From Streptosporangiaceae bacterium (GTDB taxonomy: Bacteria; Actinomycetota; Actinomycetes; Streptosporangiales; Streptosporangiaceae), in assembly GCA_019245115.1 (NCBI GenBank), contig JAFARZ010000411.1, forward strand, positions 1-44,946: DNA of 44,946 nucleotides, given 5' to 3'. Numbering within the stretch: the stretch's first letter is position 1; each line of letters opens with the position of its first letter. The notes below the pieces were generated by a model. That model did not search any database. It saw nothing but the letters and a program-made list of their open reading frames with translations, and was not told the DNA's origin. Below are positions 16,469-26,300 of this stretch, piece after piece. A program made the position numbers and the translations under genes.

Positions 16469-19096
16469 TTACTCCTTAAGGCTGGTGATTGGCGGATCGA
16501 TGAGCCTGGCCTGCCCTCCGACGATGAAGCACCGGACCCAGACCGTCTTGCGCGGGACGGCTACCTTGCGCTCCTCAGCGACCCCAGACCGTAGTGTCAA
16601 CACGGTGTCGAGGACGGTTTCACCGTCGGACGGGCTAGTAGGCATCACCCGGCTGGGGGAGGCCACCATCCGCACCCGCACCCCGGAACACGCCTGCTCG
16701 GCGACGAACACCACCTTCTTGGAGCGTCCGCGCAGGGGCCCGACCGATGGAAGAAGATCGAACACGTCGTAGCCGATGGCGGCCTCTACTACCTGGGCGA
16801 TCTTGGCTGAGACAGGCGGCGAGGTGAACGACGTCCTGCCGACCGTTATCACCGCGCGTACCTCGACCTCACACGGACCACGGCCGAGCGGGATCTTCAC
16901 ACCGCCAGCGGACCGGTACTGCCCGCGGTCGATGTACACGACGTCTTCCTCGCCGTCCAGCCGCCAGCTCACCTCGGCCACCTGAGCGCTCGCTGGCCAC
17001 TCCCAGGACACGGTCGCATAGTCGATGAATGGCGTCACCGATAGATCACGCACCGGATCGGTCACCGCTACTGTGGTGGGCTTACCCATGACGATGCCAG
17101 TGCCGCCGATTGAGAACGGCACAAGACGGTGCACGCCCGGCGGAAGCGCGGTTTCAAAGCCGGTCTCGCGCCCTGCCGAGATCAGGGCACCGGTCACCTC
17201 CGTGCCAACGCGCGCCATCTCATCCGCGGAAACCACTTTTCCGAACGACATCGCTGGCTCGCGATCCGTCCGGAGGATCCGCACTTCCGAGTTGTCCACC
17301 GGCAGCCAGGTGACACGCACGCGGATCGCGCCGTCCGTGCCGACGGGGTGGGCTCGCAGCGTCGAGATCGGCCGGGCTTCCGCACGTGGTGTAGCGCTGA
17401 TGTGCTCTGCCGCCGAGCGCAGCTCCGCGCCGTCCGGCCCGGCATAGACCGCTGTCACCTCGAAGTGCTGCGGCTGGCCCTCGGCGAGTCCGCTGACCTG
17501 GCAGCTGTTGCCGGTCGCCCGGACCGGCACCGCGACCGCGCCGGGTGCGGTCCTGGTCACCTTGACCTGGGCGTCCGGATGCGCTGACCAATGCAGCGCG
17601 ACAGTGGCCGGACCAACCTCAGCCTGAAGCTGTGACACCGGAGGAAGCAGCGTGACCGCGACGGACGCCGGACGAGAACTCGGCCTGCCGTCGCCAGCGG
17701 CGAACACTGCGTACTGAACGGGGCGCGCCACCGGCGCGTGTGTATCGGCGCACGTGTCGCCGCGGTCGCGATGCACCTGTTCGCCCTCGGTCGGCCCGGT
17801 GAGCAGGCGCGTCTGCGTGGTCCGGCGGACCACGTAGACGGTGTCCTGATCGTGGCCGGGCGCGGGCCGCCAGAACAGCTTGACCGAGCCACCCTCTCCG
17901 ACCGCGCGCAGGTCCGCGGGCGGCGGCAGCGGAACGGCCGCGAGCTCAACGGCGGCGTCCTCGACGCTGAGCAACCCCGCCTCCTTGAGCAGCGACTCGG
18001 CGCGCATCTCGTCGGGGACCGCGAGCGCCGCCTTGGCCGCCGCGATCAGCTGATCCAGCCGCTGCTGCGCGGCCTCGACCCGTTGCATCGCATCCATGCG
18101 CTCGCCTTCGGAGGGCAGGCTCGCCGCGGCGGCCTTCGCCTCACGCAGCCGTCCGGCAGCCAGCAGCTCCGGCACCCGTTCCGCTCCGGTGCCGGTGCTC
18201 GCGCCGTGCTCGGCCACCAGGACCGCGATGACCGCCGCGTCGCCGGTATCGAGTCCTGCCTCGCGCAGTTTCCCCGCCGCGATGTCAGTCGACACCGACG
18301 CCGATTCCCTGGCGATCGCCATCATGTGGTACAGCGCGAGGTCCCGAAGATCTACGCCATCCCGTAGCGCTTTGCGCAGAATCTTGAGCGCGGTTCGTCT
18401 TGCGTCCTCCGTCGCCGAGATGCCCCGCTTGTCGGCCTCGGCGCTCTGTGCGTCCACCGCCACGGCGTCCAATCGCTTGCGCGGATCGGTGAGGCACTCA
18501 TACCTGTCGATGAGGCGGAACGTGCCGGAGCCTGGATGCACCAGTTCAGGTACCGATGGCACGGCGCACTCGGACATGCTCTTGAGCAGGGCGTTGAAGT
18601 TCCCGATCGGCTCGGTCATGGGCAGAGTCACATTGCCAATGACAGTCAGGTCGGCTCGTTCGGCTGCTTGGTTTGCCTGAGCGGCGCTGAGGCCGAGTTT
18701 CGCGGCGAACTGGCCGAGCAAGCCGGAGGTGACGACACCGAGCGTGCCATAGCGCCGTCGTAGGTCATCGGCCATCACGGTGATCGACGCCTGGGCGGTC
18801 TTCTGCTGATCGGACTGCCGGGCCTGCCACCAGGCGCGCGTCTCCATCTTGGCGCCATGCTCGCCACGCAGCCGCTCATCCTCGGCCCGGCACAGTCTTG
18901 CCACGTGGGCAATGGCGGCCTTGCCGTTGTAGACCTTGTTCCAGTAGGCGCGAACGGCCTTGACCTGCGCGCTGACCTCCGCGTCTGTGGCCGGAAGCGT
19001 GATCGCGTACCGCGACATCAGGTCGCCAGGAGCGGTTCGTGCGCCGCGGTGCTTCTTGAGGAACTCCTCGCGGTACTCCGTCTCGTCGAAGCGCAT
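16469..19096 (-). CDS. Large protein with fibronectin-III-like repeats, Hsp70-linked
   Basis: The 875-residue product has an N-terminal region with a conserved-looking AVRAYWNKVYNGK...ARLCRAEDERL block (residues about 45-75), then a mostly helical region to about 380. About four fibronectin-III-like beta domains follow between residues 385 and 775 (signatures SVKLFWRPAPG, TVALHWSAHP, RVRVTWLPVD and TVSWEWPAS), and a C-terminal beta domain. No signal peptide is present, so it acts in the cytosol. It lies directly after the Hsp70 gene (6-bp gap). I do not recognise the N-terminal domain. It lacks an HPD motif, so it is not a J-protein, but a co-chaperone or ligand-binding scaffold role is possible. 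Confidence 0.75.
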   Translation of the reverse strand: MRFDETEYREEFLKKHRGARTAPGDLMSRYAITLPATDAEVSAQVKAVRAYWNKVYNGKAAIAHVARLCRAEDERLRGEHGAKMETRAWWQARQSDQQKTAQASITVMADDLRRRYGTLGVVTSGLLGQFAAKLGLSAAQANQAAERADLTVIGNVTLPMTEPIGNFNALLKSMSECAVPSVPELVHPGSGTFRLIDRYECLTDPRKRLDAVAVDAQSAEADKRGISATEDARRTALKILRKALRDGVDLRDLALYHMMAIARESASVSTDIAAGKLREAGLDTGDAAVIAVLVAEHGASTGTGAERVPELLAAGRLREAKAAAASLPSEGERMDAMQRVEAAQQRLDQLIAAAKAALAVPDEMRAESLLKEAGLLSVEDAAVELAAVPLPPPADLRAVGEGGSVKLFWRPAPGHDQDTVYVVRRTTQTRLLTGPTEGEQVHRDRGDTCADTHAPVARPVQYAVFAAGDGRPSSRPASVAVTLLPPVSQLQAEVGPATVALHWSAHPDAQVKVTRTAPGAVAVPVRATGNSCQVSGLAEGQPQHFEVTAVYAGPDGAELRSAAEHISATPRAEARPISTLRAHPVGTDGAIRVRVTWLPVDNSEVRILRTDREPAMSFGKVVSADEMARVGTEVTGALISAGRETGFETALPPGVHRLVPFSIGGTGIVMGKPTTVAVTDPVRDLSVTPFIDYATVSWEWPASAQVAEVSWRLDGEEDVVYIDRGQYRSAGGVKIPLGRGPCEVEVRAVITVGRTSFTSPPVSAKIAQVVEAAIGYDVFDLLPSVGPLRGRSKKVVFVAEQACSGVRVRMVASPSRVMPTSPSDGETVLDTVLTLRSGVAEERKVAVPRKTVWVRCFIVGGQARLIDPPITSLKE

Positions 19097-19102
19097 GGCC
19101 GC

Positions 19103-20833
19103 CTACGAGGTGCCGATGGTCAGGCCGCGGTGGATCTCCTTCGCCTCTTCAACCTGCTCTTGGGAAAGGACGCTGATCCGCACGTTCATCGTCAGGTCCT
19201 TGCCGCTCCTGGGCTCGACGGCATGCAGAAGGACGGTGCCCTCGGCATCGACGCTGATCTGGATGTTTATCGGCGAGCTGGCCGGCAGGGCGAACGGCGT
19301 CAGGCCCTCGATGAGGCCCGCATCGTCGACCCGGTGGTTGGCCGCCAGGTCGCGACTGGGTGAGGCGCCCGCCTGCTCCCAGATCTCGATCTCCACCCCG
19401 GATTGGTTGGCGACCACCGTATTCGCGACCAGCGTCTCGGGACCGCAGGGCACCTGGGTCTGCGCGTCGATAAGGTGCTCGATGTAAGACGCGGCCTCAG
19501 GGTCGCGTTCCCAGTCCGGCTTGGTGGTGTCGATGAGCTTGACGCCGACCGCCTTCGGCAGCACGTTGACGACGGTACGCTGCGCGATGCCGCGCACCTT
19601 CTCCTCGTCGATGCCGGTCCGGTCGGCCACTTCCCGCACGGCCGCCTCGGAGACCGGAGCGGCGGCCGCCAGGCCCGTGCCACGGCCGCTGGCACCGGCC
19701 GCTGCGGTTCCCGAACCGGTTTGCGGGGCGACTTCGTCGGCCTCCGCATACCTGACAGTCTGACCGGCCGCGTACAGCGCCGCGCCTTTCGCCACCGCGA
19801 GGTCGGGGTCGGTGAGCCGCGGCTCCCAGCGGAACTCCTTCCTGAGCCGTTCGGCCACGGCGGGCATCCAGCAGGACCCGCCGACTAGCAGCAGCTCGCT
19901 GATCTGGTCGCGGACGCCCGGGTACCGCTGCTCGGCCTCGTCCAGCGTCCGGTTGCTGATGCGTATCGTCTCCTCGAGCAGTTCGGCGGTCATCTCCTCG
20001 AACTGCTTGCGGGTCACTATGAACTTGGCTGATGTCCCTGTGTAGCGCCGGATGATCGTCTTGCTCTCGGCCTTGGACAGGTCCTTCTTGGTCTGCTCGG
20101 CGATGGTGCGCAGCGCTTGGAGTTCCGCTTCGTCATCGCGCACCGACTCGTCGCCCCACTGCTCGATCAGCTGGTCGAGGATGTGGTCGAAGAGCTTCTC
20201 GTCCCAGTCGGCGCCGCCGAGCTTGTGATCGCCACCGACCGCGAGCACCTCCACGGACTTGTCCGTCATCCGGATGAGGCTGATGTCGAACGTCCCGCCG
20301 CCCAGGTCGTACACCAGGAAAGTGGTGCCGTCCGCGCTTCCGGTGACCCCGTAGTGCAGCGCCGCGGCCACCGGTTCAGGAACGATCCCGATGACCTTCA
20401 GGCCCGCGATCTCCCCGGCCTGCCGGGTGGCGTCCTTTTCGAGGAGCCCGAAGTACGCCGGCACGGTAATGACGACCTCGTTGACCGGGCGGCCGGTGTT
20501 GGCCCCCGCGTCCTTTGCCAGCGCGCTGAGGATAAGCGCCGAGATCGACGGCGGTGTGTACTCCTTGCCGAAGAACTCTCTGCGCCACTCACGGTCGCCC
20601 ATCTCCCGCTTGATGAGCGACACCACCTGGTCGGGGTAGACACCGGCCGACTCCTTGGCCACCTTGCCGACGACGATGTTGTCTTCGCTCTCGAAGTACA
20701 CCACCGAGGGCGTCGTGTCCTGACCGTCACTGTTGCGGGTGACCGCCGGCCGGCCCGTCTCATCGATATAGCCGACGACCGAATAAGTGGTGCCCAGATC
20801 GACGCCGTAAATTCCGCGCTGTGGCTCGCTCAC
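19103..20833 (-). CDS. Hsp70-family chaperone lacking the helical lid (operon A, first copy)
   Basis: This 576-residue protein shows GVDLGTTYSVVGY, VITVPAYFGLLEKDA, LVYDLGGGTFDISL and LLVGGSCWMPAV in the ATPase domain. Between the ATPase domain and the beta-sandwich is an Ala/Gly-rich segment followed by a helix-like stretch (VREVADRTGIDEEKVRGIAQ), in place of the DnaK DxLLLDV linker. The substrate-binding beta region runs from PKAVGVKL to LTMNVRISVL. Only about 20 residues follow, so the helical lid is missing. Its ATG overlaps the stop of the GrpE-like gene (ATGA), pairing chaperone and exchange factor. Confidence 0.9.
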   Translation of the reverse strand: MSEPQRGIYGVDLGTTYSVVGYIDETGRPAVTRNSDGQDTTPSVVYFESEDNIVVGKVAKESAGVYPDQVVSLIKREMGDREWRREFFGKEYTPPSISALILSALAKDAGANTGRPVNEVVITVPAYFGLLEKDATRQAGEIAGLKVIGIVPEPVAAALHYGVTGSADGTTFLVYDLGGGTFDISLIRMTDKSVEVLAVGGDHKLGGADWDEKLFDHILDQLIEQWGDESVRDDEAELQALRTIAEQTKKDLSKAESKTIIRRYTGTSAKFIVTRKQFEEMTAELLEETIRISNRTLDEAEQRYPGVRDQISELLLVGGSCWMPAVAERLRKEFRWEPRLTDPDLAVAKGAALYAAGQTVRYAEADEVAPQTGSGTAAAGASGRGTGLAAAAPVSEAAVREVADRTGIDEEKVRGIAQRTVVNVLPKAVGVKLIDTTKPDWERDPEAASYIEHLIDAQTQVPCGPETLVANTVVANQSGVEIEIWEQAGASPSRDLAANHRVDDAGLIEGLTPFALPASSPINIQISVDAEGTVLLHAVEPRSGKDLTMNVRISVLSQEQVEEAKEIHRGLTIGTS

Positions 20834-21555
20834 TGCTCTCCCTTCCTGGCAGCGAAGACGCTGACCTCGGCTGGCACGATCGGGCTGTTGGCCTCTATGT
20901 CCAGGTAGCCGTCACGCCGGACTCCCGCGATGTGCCCGGTTCGCGCCGGGTCGTCCGTCGGCTCGTCGCCGACCCGGCGGTGCATGCGCGGGTTGAAGGG
21001 ATCACCGTCGTCAGGCGCGTATGTGATGACGCCATTGCTCTCAAGCGTGAGTTCGATCGTTTCCGCGTAGGACCGCAGCAGGTGGGCGGCCTTCGCCGCA
21101 TCGAAGTCGCTAGGTAGTGTGGCAGCCTGCTTCAGCAGGTCATCGCGCAGGCGGCACAGGTCCGCCAGCATGGGTCGCAGCAGGCCGCGGCGTTCCCCGC
21201 GTCGGAGCCTCTCCACTTCCTCACGCAGATGATCGATGACAGCCTCTCGCTGTTCTGCCCGGGCGTGGTAGCGCCGCGAGAACTCGGCGAGTTCCTGCAT
21301 TGCGACGGAGATCTCGGCCATGGGGGCGGCTTGCTCGGCCGGCTGCCCGGGACCATCCGCCGGCCCAGCCGTGACAGCCATCGCCGAGGAGCATTGTGCT
21401 TCCCGGGCGGATTCCAGGCTGTCTCCCTCGATGACTTCCAGATCGTTTTCTTCAACCTCTGAGGTTTCTGCTTCAACGACCTCGGCTTCCCGGCCTTCTC
21501 GGCCTTCTTGCCGTTCCGGCTCTGCGGTCGAATTCAATTTCAGTACCACTCGCAT
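20830..21555 (-). CDS. GrpE-like nucleotide exchange factor (operon A)
   Basis: The protein of about 241 residues has an acidic, variable N-terminal third, a long coiled-coil helix (about 95-150, QREAVIDHLREEVERLRRGE), a second helical pair (LCRLRDDLLKQA and AHLLRSYAETIELTLE) and a C-terminal beta part (DPFNPRMHRRVGDEP to GYLDIEANSPIVPAEVSVF). This is the GrpE plan: dimeric coiled coil, then a beta-wing contacting Hsp70. I favour ATG 21555 because GGAAGG precedes it closely; ATG 21570 is an alternative without a ribosome-binding site. It is the first gene of operon A and overlaps the Hsp70 gene by 4 bp. Confidence 0.82.
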   Translation of the reverse strand: MRVVLKLNSTAEPERQEGREGREAEVVEAETSEVEENDLEVIEGDSLESAREAQCSSAMAVTAGPADGPGQPAEQAAPMAEISVAMQELAEFSRRYHARAEQREAVIDHLREEVERLRRGERRGLLRPMLADLCRLRDDLLKQAATLPSDFDAAKAAHLLRSYAETIELTLESNGVITYAPDDGDPFNPRMHRRVGDEPTDDPARTGHIAGVRRDGYLDIEANSPIVPAEVSVFAARKGEQ

Positions 21556-22082
21556 CTTCCTTCCGGCCATAGGTCAGGACAAGATCGCTTGACCTGTGCC
21601 ATGGGCCTGGAATCCCGTCCCCAGTTGCTGGCGCTCTCGATAGGAGACGTTGAAGCACGTATCCCGGTTGACAGGAAAATTACCAATATGATGGTGTATG
21701 CAAAACGTTACAGCACGCCAGGGAAGATGCAGCTATGGATTTCGCGTAATAGGACAATTGCCCCATCCGTGAGGCTGCGCTAGGCGGTTGCAGGCAAGGG
21801 CAGACGATGGCCAATCCCGGCTTCAAGGCTTCGGCCGTGACTGGCGCATCAGGAACCCGCGCATCCCCACTTCCCCTCCGTAGCCCCTTCCCTGACGTGC
21901 TTGCTTCCGTTTCCTACGCGAGTCGGTGCGGTCAGGGCAAGGGGAATGTCCGACTTATGGTTAATTGCGGCAAAGTCATAGGTTGACCGTAGGGGGACTG
22001 CGGAGGTCAGCGCATACGATCGGGTGTTTTGTGTAAAACTTTGGATAAGTCGGTCGGTTCCGACTTGGGGGGGTGGTGCTTC
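21556..22082. promoter_or_regulatory. Divergent regulatory region between operon A and the XRE regulator
   Basis: About 530 bp separate the divergent starts. The sequence is more AT-rich at 21667-21770 and 21955-22050 than the flanking genes. CCGACTT occurs at 21950-21956 and again within an inverted repeat near the regulator start. I cannot assign -35/-10 boxes with confidence on either strand. A 60-codon plus-strand frame (21601-21783) has no recognisable content. Confidence 0.5.
22047..22066. promoter_or_regulatory. Inverted repeat, candidate operator for the XRE regulator
   Basis: AAGTCGG (22047-22053) and CCGACTT (22060-22066) form 7-bp arms around a 6-base spacer, 17 bp before the ATG at 22083. 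The half-site CCGACTT also occurs about 100 bp upstream (21950-21956). The position suits autorepression by the adjacent helix-turn-helix protein. Confidence 0.45.
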
Positions 22083-23054
22083 ATGGGGCGTCCAGAGAAG
22101 CCACTGGACAGGGACGGCTCGGCGGTACGTGAGTTCGCGTTCTGGCTTCGTGATCTTCGTAAGCGTTCCGGGCTCACCTACGATCAACTTGGGAAGAATG
22201 CGCATTATGCGACAAGTACAGTGCAGGCGGCCACCGCCGGAAATCGGTTTCCGACCCTCCGGGTGACGATGGCCATCGTCAAGGCGTGCGGCGGCGACAC
22301 TCGTGAGTGGCGGGACTACTGGACGCAGATCCAGCGCGCGCTCGACCGCGGCGCTCCAGATGGTCTCGAGCGCCCGATCACGCCGCCATGGGCGTCACCC
22401 GCGACGACTGCCATCCCGGTGCCCGTATCCACACCCGAAGGTTCCGCAGCCACCTCCGAGGTCAAGCCGCAACGCCGTGAAGCCGGGGACGGCTGGTTCA
22501 CCGAGTCGTTCACCGCGCTGCTGAGACTCGACATCGAGCCGATCGAGGCAATGGAACGGCGGCTTATTGTCGCGACGACGGATGATCTCACCGAACTCGC
22601 GACATCCGTGAGCGTCCCCCGGCACCCGGATGACGTCAGCGGCGGACACGGCCTGGACTCGGAACTCCTGTACGGCGGTTCACTGGAACTACGCGAGCAG
22701 CCATACGAAAGCTACTTCAGGAACGTGATAGTCCTGCCACGGCCATTGCGTCAAGGCGAACGGCACGAATACGCGCTGCGCCTCCGGATTCCGCCCGGAC
22801 AGCCCATGGCACCGCACTATGTGTATGTCCCATTCCACCCTAGCGATCATTTTGACCTGCGGATCCGCTTCCCTCTCCGTGATCCGCCGAGGGCTGTCTG
22901 GGTGCTTCGAGCGGTGCCGACGGCAGTGATCTATGAAGGCAAGCCCACTGCGGAAACGTTGGTCCCTGATCGCTTCGGCGAAGTTCATGTCAGCTTCCAC
23001 GACCTGCAACTCGGTTTCGGCTACGGCCTGTGCTGGACCGAATTATCTGACTGA
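22083..23054 (+). CDS. XRE-family helix-turn-helix regulator
   Basis: The 323-residue protein has an N-terminal HTH (about residues 15-65: REFAFWLRDLRKRSGLTYDQ, then YATSTVQAATAG), a Pro/Ala-rich linker (about 95-145) and a C-terminal beta-rich domain (VIVLPRPLRQGERHEYALRL, ending GYGLCWTELSD) seen in other actinobacterial HTH proteins. I chose ATG 22083 (MGRPEKPLD) with a G-rich Shine-Dalgarno upstream; an earlier frame start at 22029 lies inside the probable operator. Divergent placement next to operon A suggests that it controls the system. The penultimate codons include a TTA leucine, which in filamentous actinomycetes can make expression depend on the rare Leu tRNA. Confidence 0.8.
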   Translation: MGRPEKPLDRDGSAVREFAFWLRDLRKRSGLTYDQLGKNAHYATSTVQAATAGNRFPTLRVTMAIVKACGGDTREWRDYWTQIQRALDRGAPDGLERPITPPWASPATTAIPVPVSTPEGSAATSEVKPQRREAGDGWFTESFTALLRLDIEPIEAMERRLIVATTDDLTELATSVSVPRHPDDVSGGHGLDSELLYGGSLELREQPYESYFRNVIVLPRPLRQGERHEYALRLRIPPGQPMAPHYVYVPFHPSDHFDLRIRFPLRDPPRAVWVLRAVPTAVIYEGKPTAETLVPDRFGEVHVSFHDLQLGFGYGLCWTELSD

Positions 23055-23179
23055 GTCGGTAACCCATCGTCGACCCGATGTCGACCGGATCCTGACCAGA
23101 CCTCTGACCGGATGCGCGGTTTCACTAGCTGTGCCTGGCCCATCTCAGCCAGGCGCCTCCAGTGAAAGGAGCCGCGCAG

Positions 23180-23233
23180 ATGCAGCCGCACATCATCCAG
23201 TTCCTGCTCCTGCTGCTGGGCATGCTGGTCTGA
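23180..23233 (+). CDS. 17-residue hydrophobic micro-ORF
   Basis: A strong ribosome-binding site AAAGGAG (23165-23171) sits 8 bases before an ATG that opens a 17-codon frame, MQPHIIQFLLLLLGMLV. The peptide is almost entirely hydrophobic and could insert in the membrane. It follows the XRE gene by about 125 bp on the same strand and is followed at once by two strong hairpins. Candidates are a small membrane peptide, a type-I-toxin-like peptide, or an attenuator leader with no gene behind it. The real Shine-Dalgarno is the main support. Confidence 0.45.
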   Translation: MQPHIIQFLLLLLGMLV

Positions 23234-23244
23234 ATGAGGGGGTG

Positions 23245-23263
23245 GGCAGCTCTCAGAGCTGCC
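23245..23263. terminator. Compact hairpin after the micro-ORF
   Basis: GGCAGCTCT (23245-23253) pairs with AGAGCTGCC (23255-23263) around a minimal loop, 11 bases after the micro-ORF stop. It is a probable transcription terminator or stabilising 3' structure for the plus-strand transcript, without an obvious T-tract. Confidence 0.5.
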
Positions 23264-23281
23264 AGCCGACCGCAACGTTGT

Positions 23282-23325
23282 GGTAATTCCCGGCCGGTGC
23301 ATTGCCGCGTCGGCCGGGAATTACC
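23282..23325. terminator. Bidirectional hairpin terminator
   Basis: GGTAATTCCCGGCCG (23282-23296) and CGGCCGGGAATTACC (23311-23325) form a perfect 15-bp stem with a 14-base loop. It lies between the plus-strand micro-ORF and the 3' end of the minus-strand CHAT gene (23351), so it can serve both converging transcripts. Confidence 0.75.
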
Positions 23326-23350
23326 GCCCAGGCAGATCTACCGACTGGGT

Positions 23351-26300
23351 TTACCGGCCCTGGTAGGTATACGCCGCCCAGGTATCCACGGCGTCCAGGT
23401 CGAGGGTGCGCATCTCTTCCGCCAATGCGGGATCAATACTGTCTGGCAGGACACGGTCCGGGTCGAGCATCCACAGCTGAGTGGCGCGCAGCGCTGCTGC
23501 GGGATCCTGGTGTCCGGAATTCAGTTGCTGGTGGAGCACTGCCATGAACACGGCCGTCGGAACATCCTTGACCGGCCAGCGGGTTCCAACCGCACCCACC
23601 GCTCCGAGCGCGAGGAACGTGGTGGCCAGTGTCAGCGCCTCGTCATGGGCGCGGCCGGTCAGGTCTGTGCCGCAGGCGGCCAGCACCATGAGGCCGCCGG
23701 GAATTTCGGTTGGCCTGCCGCGCGCCTGATGCAGCAGGTCTGTCATGGACAGGGATTCGTTGCGGTCGAGTCGAAGGCGGGAGCCGAGCGGGTGCGCGGC
23801 GGGTTCCGCGTGAGCGCCCACGTGCAGCAGCGATGCTCCAGGCGAACCTGGACCGGGCAGCAGCGTGCGTACGTTCTTGGAGTTTGCTTCTGGTCCCGCT
23901 AGGAGCAGCCCGTCAGGGTACAAGCGCCGGTGGATCCGGCTGATTGCCCTCGGTGCCCAGTACCCGCTGTTATCGACGGTGACGAGCGCCGGTTCCGCCT
24001 TCCAGGGCCGCGGGATCTGCCGCCGGGCGGTGACATACTGCCGGGCGGAGGCCGCATACCAGATGATCGCGTCCTGGCAGGCGTACCGGTGGGCGCCATA
24101 CGGTCCGGCCCGCCGCGCCGCGTGCCACGGCACGAGTCCGAGTTTCCCGACCGGGACGAGCACCACGCGAGCCGGGTGGCCCTGTGCCCCGGGCACTGCG
24201 GCCAGCAACGTATCCATGCCTGCGGTCCACGCCCAGTCGCACATATCGGCTAGGGCACCCCGCCACCGGCGACGGGCCGGGATTGCCGCCGTCTCATCCC
24301 CGGCCCGCTCCGCCTGGAGCCATTCCCGCTGGGCATCGGCGAATGTAGCGACTCGGGAGTGCGGACCCATCTCGAGCTTGGGAAGCGGGATGCTGTGCAC
24401 CCGCCCGTCGGCGCCGACCAGCACACCAAGGCCTTGAACGTCCTTCTGCCCTGGCAACAGATAGGCAAGAGCGTCCACGCTGGCCACGCGAAGCGCGTCG
24501 ACGATCTCCCCAACGCCCGGGGGCGTGAGCAGGCTCCGCTCCATCTCCGTATCTTCGATCGCCGCCATGACGCGTTGCCGCAGGTCGCTCGGCAGTCGCG
24601 CTTGCGCGAGACCGGCCAGCGAGTCGGCCAGTTCCTCCGGGTCCGCGGCGCCATCCCACGGCACTGGGCCGCTCCCGTCGGCCATCTCCCACTCCGCGGC
24701 CAGGTCTGGTCGGCCGACCTCGCGAAGCAGTGCCGGCACGGTCGCCTCGGTGGTCGCGGCATGTAGGACCATGCCCCGGCCCATCTCGAGCGCTTCGACC
24801 GCCGCTTCGGCCATGTCGGCATCCAGGCACCAGCGTGCGATGACGGATGCCTTGTCTCCTGCGCTTAGCGCCGCGTCGAAGGCGCGGTCGGCGGTGCTCT
24901 GGAGCAGAACGTCCCTTACGTAATCACGCAAGGCTTCAAGCCCTGATTCGGAAGCGCTCCGGCGATCCCTCAGGTTCGGGTCATCCCGGCAGCGGTAGGC
25001 CATGGCCAGTTGATAGGAGATGACGGCTGAAGTGAGGCCCGGTGGCCCGGCAACTGCTTCCCGGCGCGCGTCCTTCAGCCGGGTGATGCCGTTGCTGAGA
25101 TCCGCCCGGTTTCCCGTCAGCTTATACCGTACGCATAGCGCCGAGCCGAGCGCGCTGAGCGCCGTCGGGACGTTGGGCCACCACTGTCGTTCCGGTGGCG
25201 CGGCCCGGGCCGCGCCCAGGGCATCCGCGTACATAGCGAGGCCCGCGTTGAATAGCTTCAGGTCCCGGCGCGCGCACCCCTGCATCACTTTGGCGTTCCC
25301 CCTCATGACAAGGGCGAACGGAAAGTCGTCCCGGTCGGGATGGACATCGGGTATATCGAATACGAAGTGTGCGAGATCGGCGGCCGCGGCGAGAAATGTC
25401 CTATCGATGTTTTCCGTGCGAACCGCTGCGCTAAGCGTGCTGCCAACAGCGCGCACCTGGCCTCTTGCATGCTCGACGAGATCAGACAAGTGGCGATCGG
25501 ACAGCGGCGCGGCTACTTCGTCAAGTCTCCGGGTGGCCTCCTCCACGAGCTGGAGCACTTCATGCCGGTCCAGATTCCCCAGACGTCGCCGGAGGGGGGC
25601 GATGGCGAGATGGCATTCGAGGCCGATCGCCCGCTCGGTCGTCGAAGTCCCGGCCGCCTGCATGGCCTGGAGTGCCGCGCGAGCGTAGTGATCGGACGCG
25701 TCAAGGAACTCCAGCCCTCCTTGGACGTAAAAACGGTTGCCGAGCAGGGCGGAGATGGCGCTGAGAATGCTGCCTCGCAGCCAGTGTTCCTCCGGTACCA
25801 GCCCTGCGGCGTACCTGAGCTGGTCTATCGCGGCATCGAACCGCTGAGCGTCGCCGCCCAATGCCGCAGCGGCCCCATCCACCATGCCGAGCAGGTAGTG
25901 GTTCATCGCCTTGTTTGTGTCGTCCGCCGCAGGGTGCGAGATCGCATCCTGGAGCAGCGCGCGTATCCGGTCGAGATGCGTAGCGGAATGGTCGAACACA
26001 CTGTGCTTGAGCAGTGCTTCGCCCAGCCGGGTAAGTACTTGGACGCGCGCCGGATGGTCGCTGGGGATCTGCCTCAAGGCGCGCTCCGCCAGTTCCGCCG
26101 CGGCGGTGCTGTCCGAGGGGGAAGCAGGTGTTCCAGGGTCGTGGGCCTCGACGGACACACCGAGCACGCCCAGCACGAGTGGGCGGAGCGGGTAATCCCG
26201 GTCCAGTTTCTCGGCAGCCACTGTGAGACCCTCAATCAGTTCGCGGTAGCCGCTCTGGTCACCGGACTGCTCGGCAAGGATCGCGCGTATCTGAGCGAGC

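Noticed and set aside
16469..19096. J-protein identity for the FN3-like protein
   Set aside because: No HPD tripeptide or J-domain helix pattern could be found, so only its position beside Hsp70 suggests a co-chaperone role.
21601..21783. 60-codon plus-strand frame in the divergent promoter region
   Set aside because: No Shine-Dalgarno, no conserved features, and it would occupy the region needed for operon A promoters.
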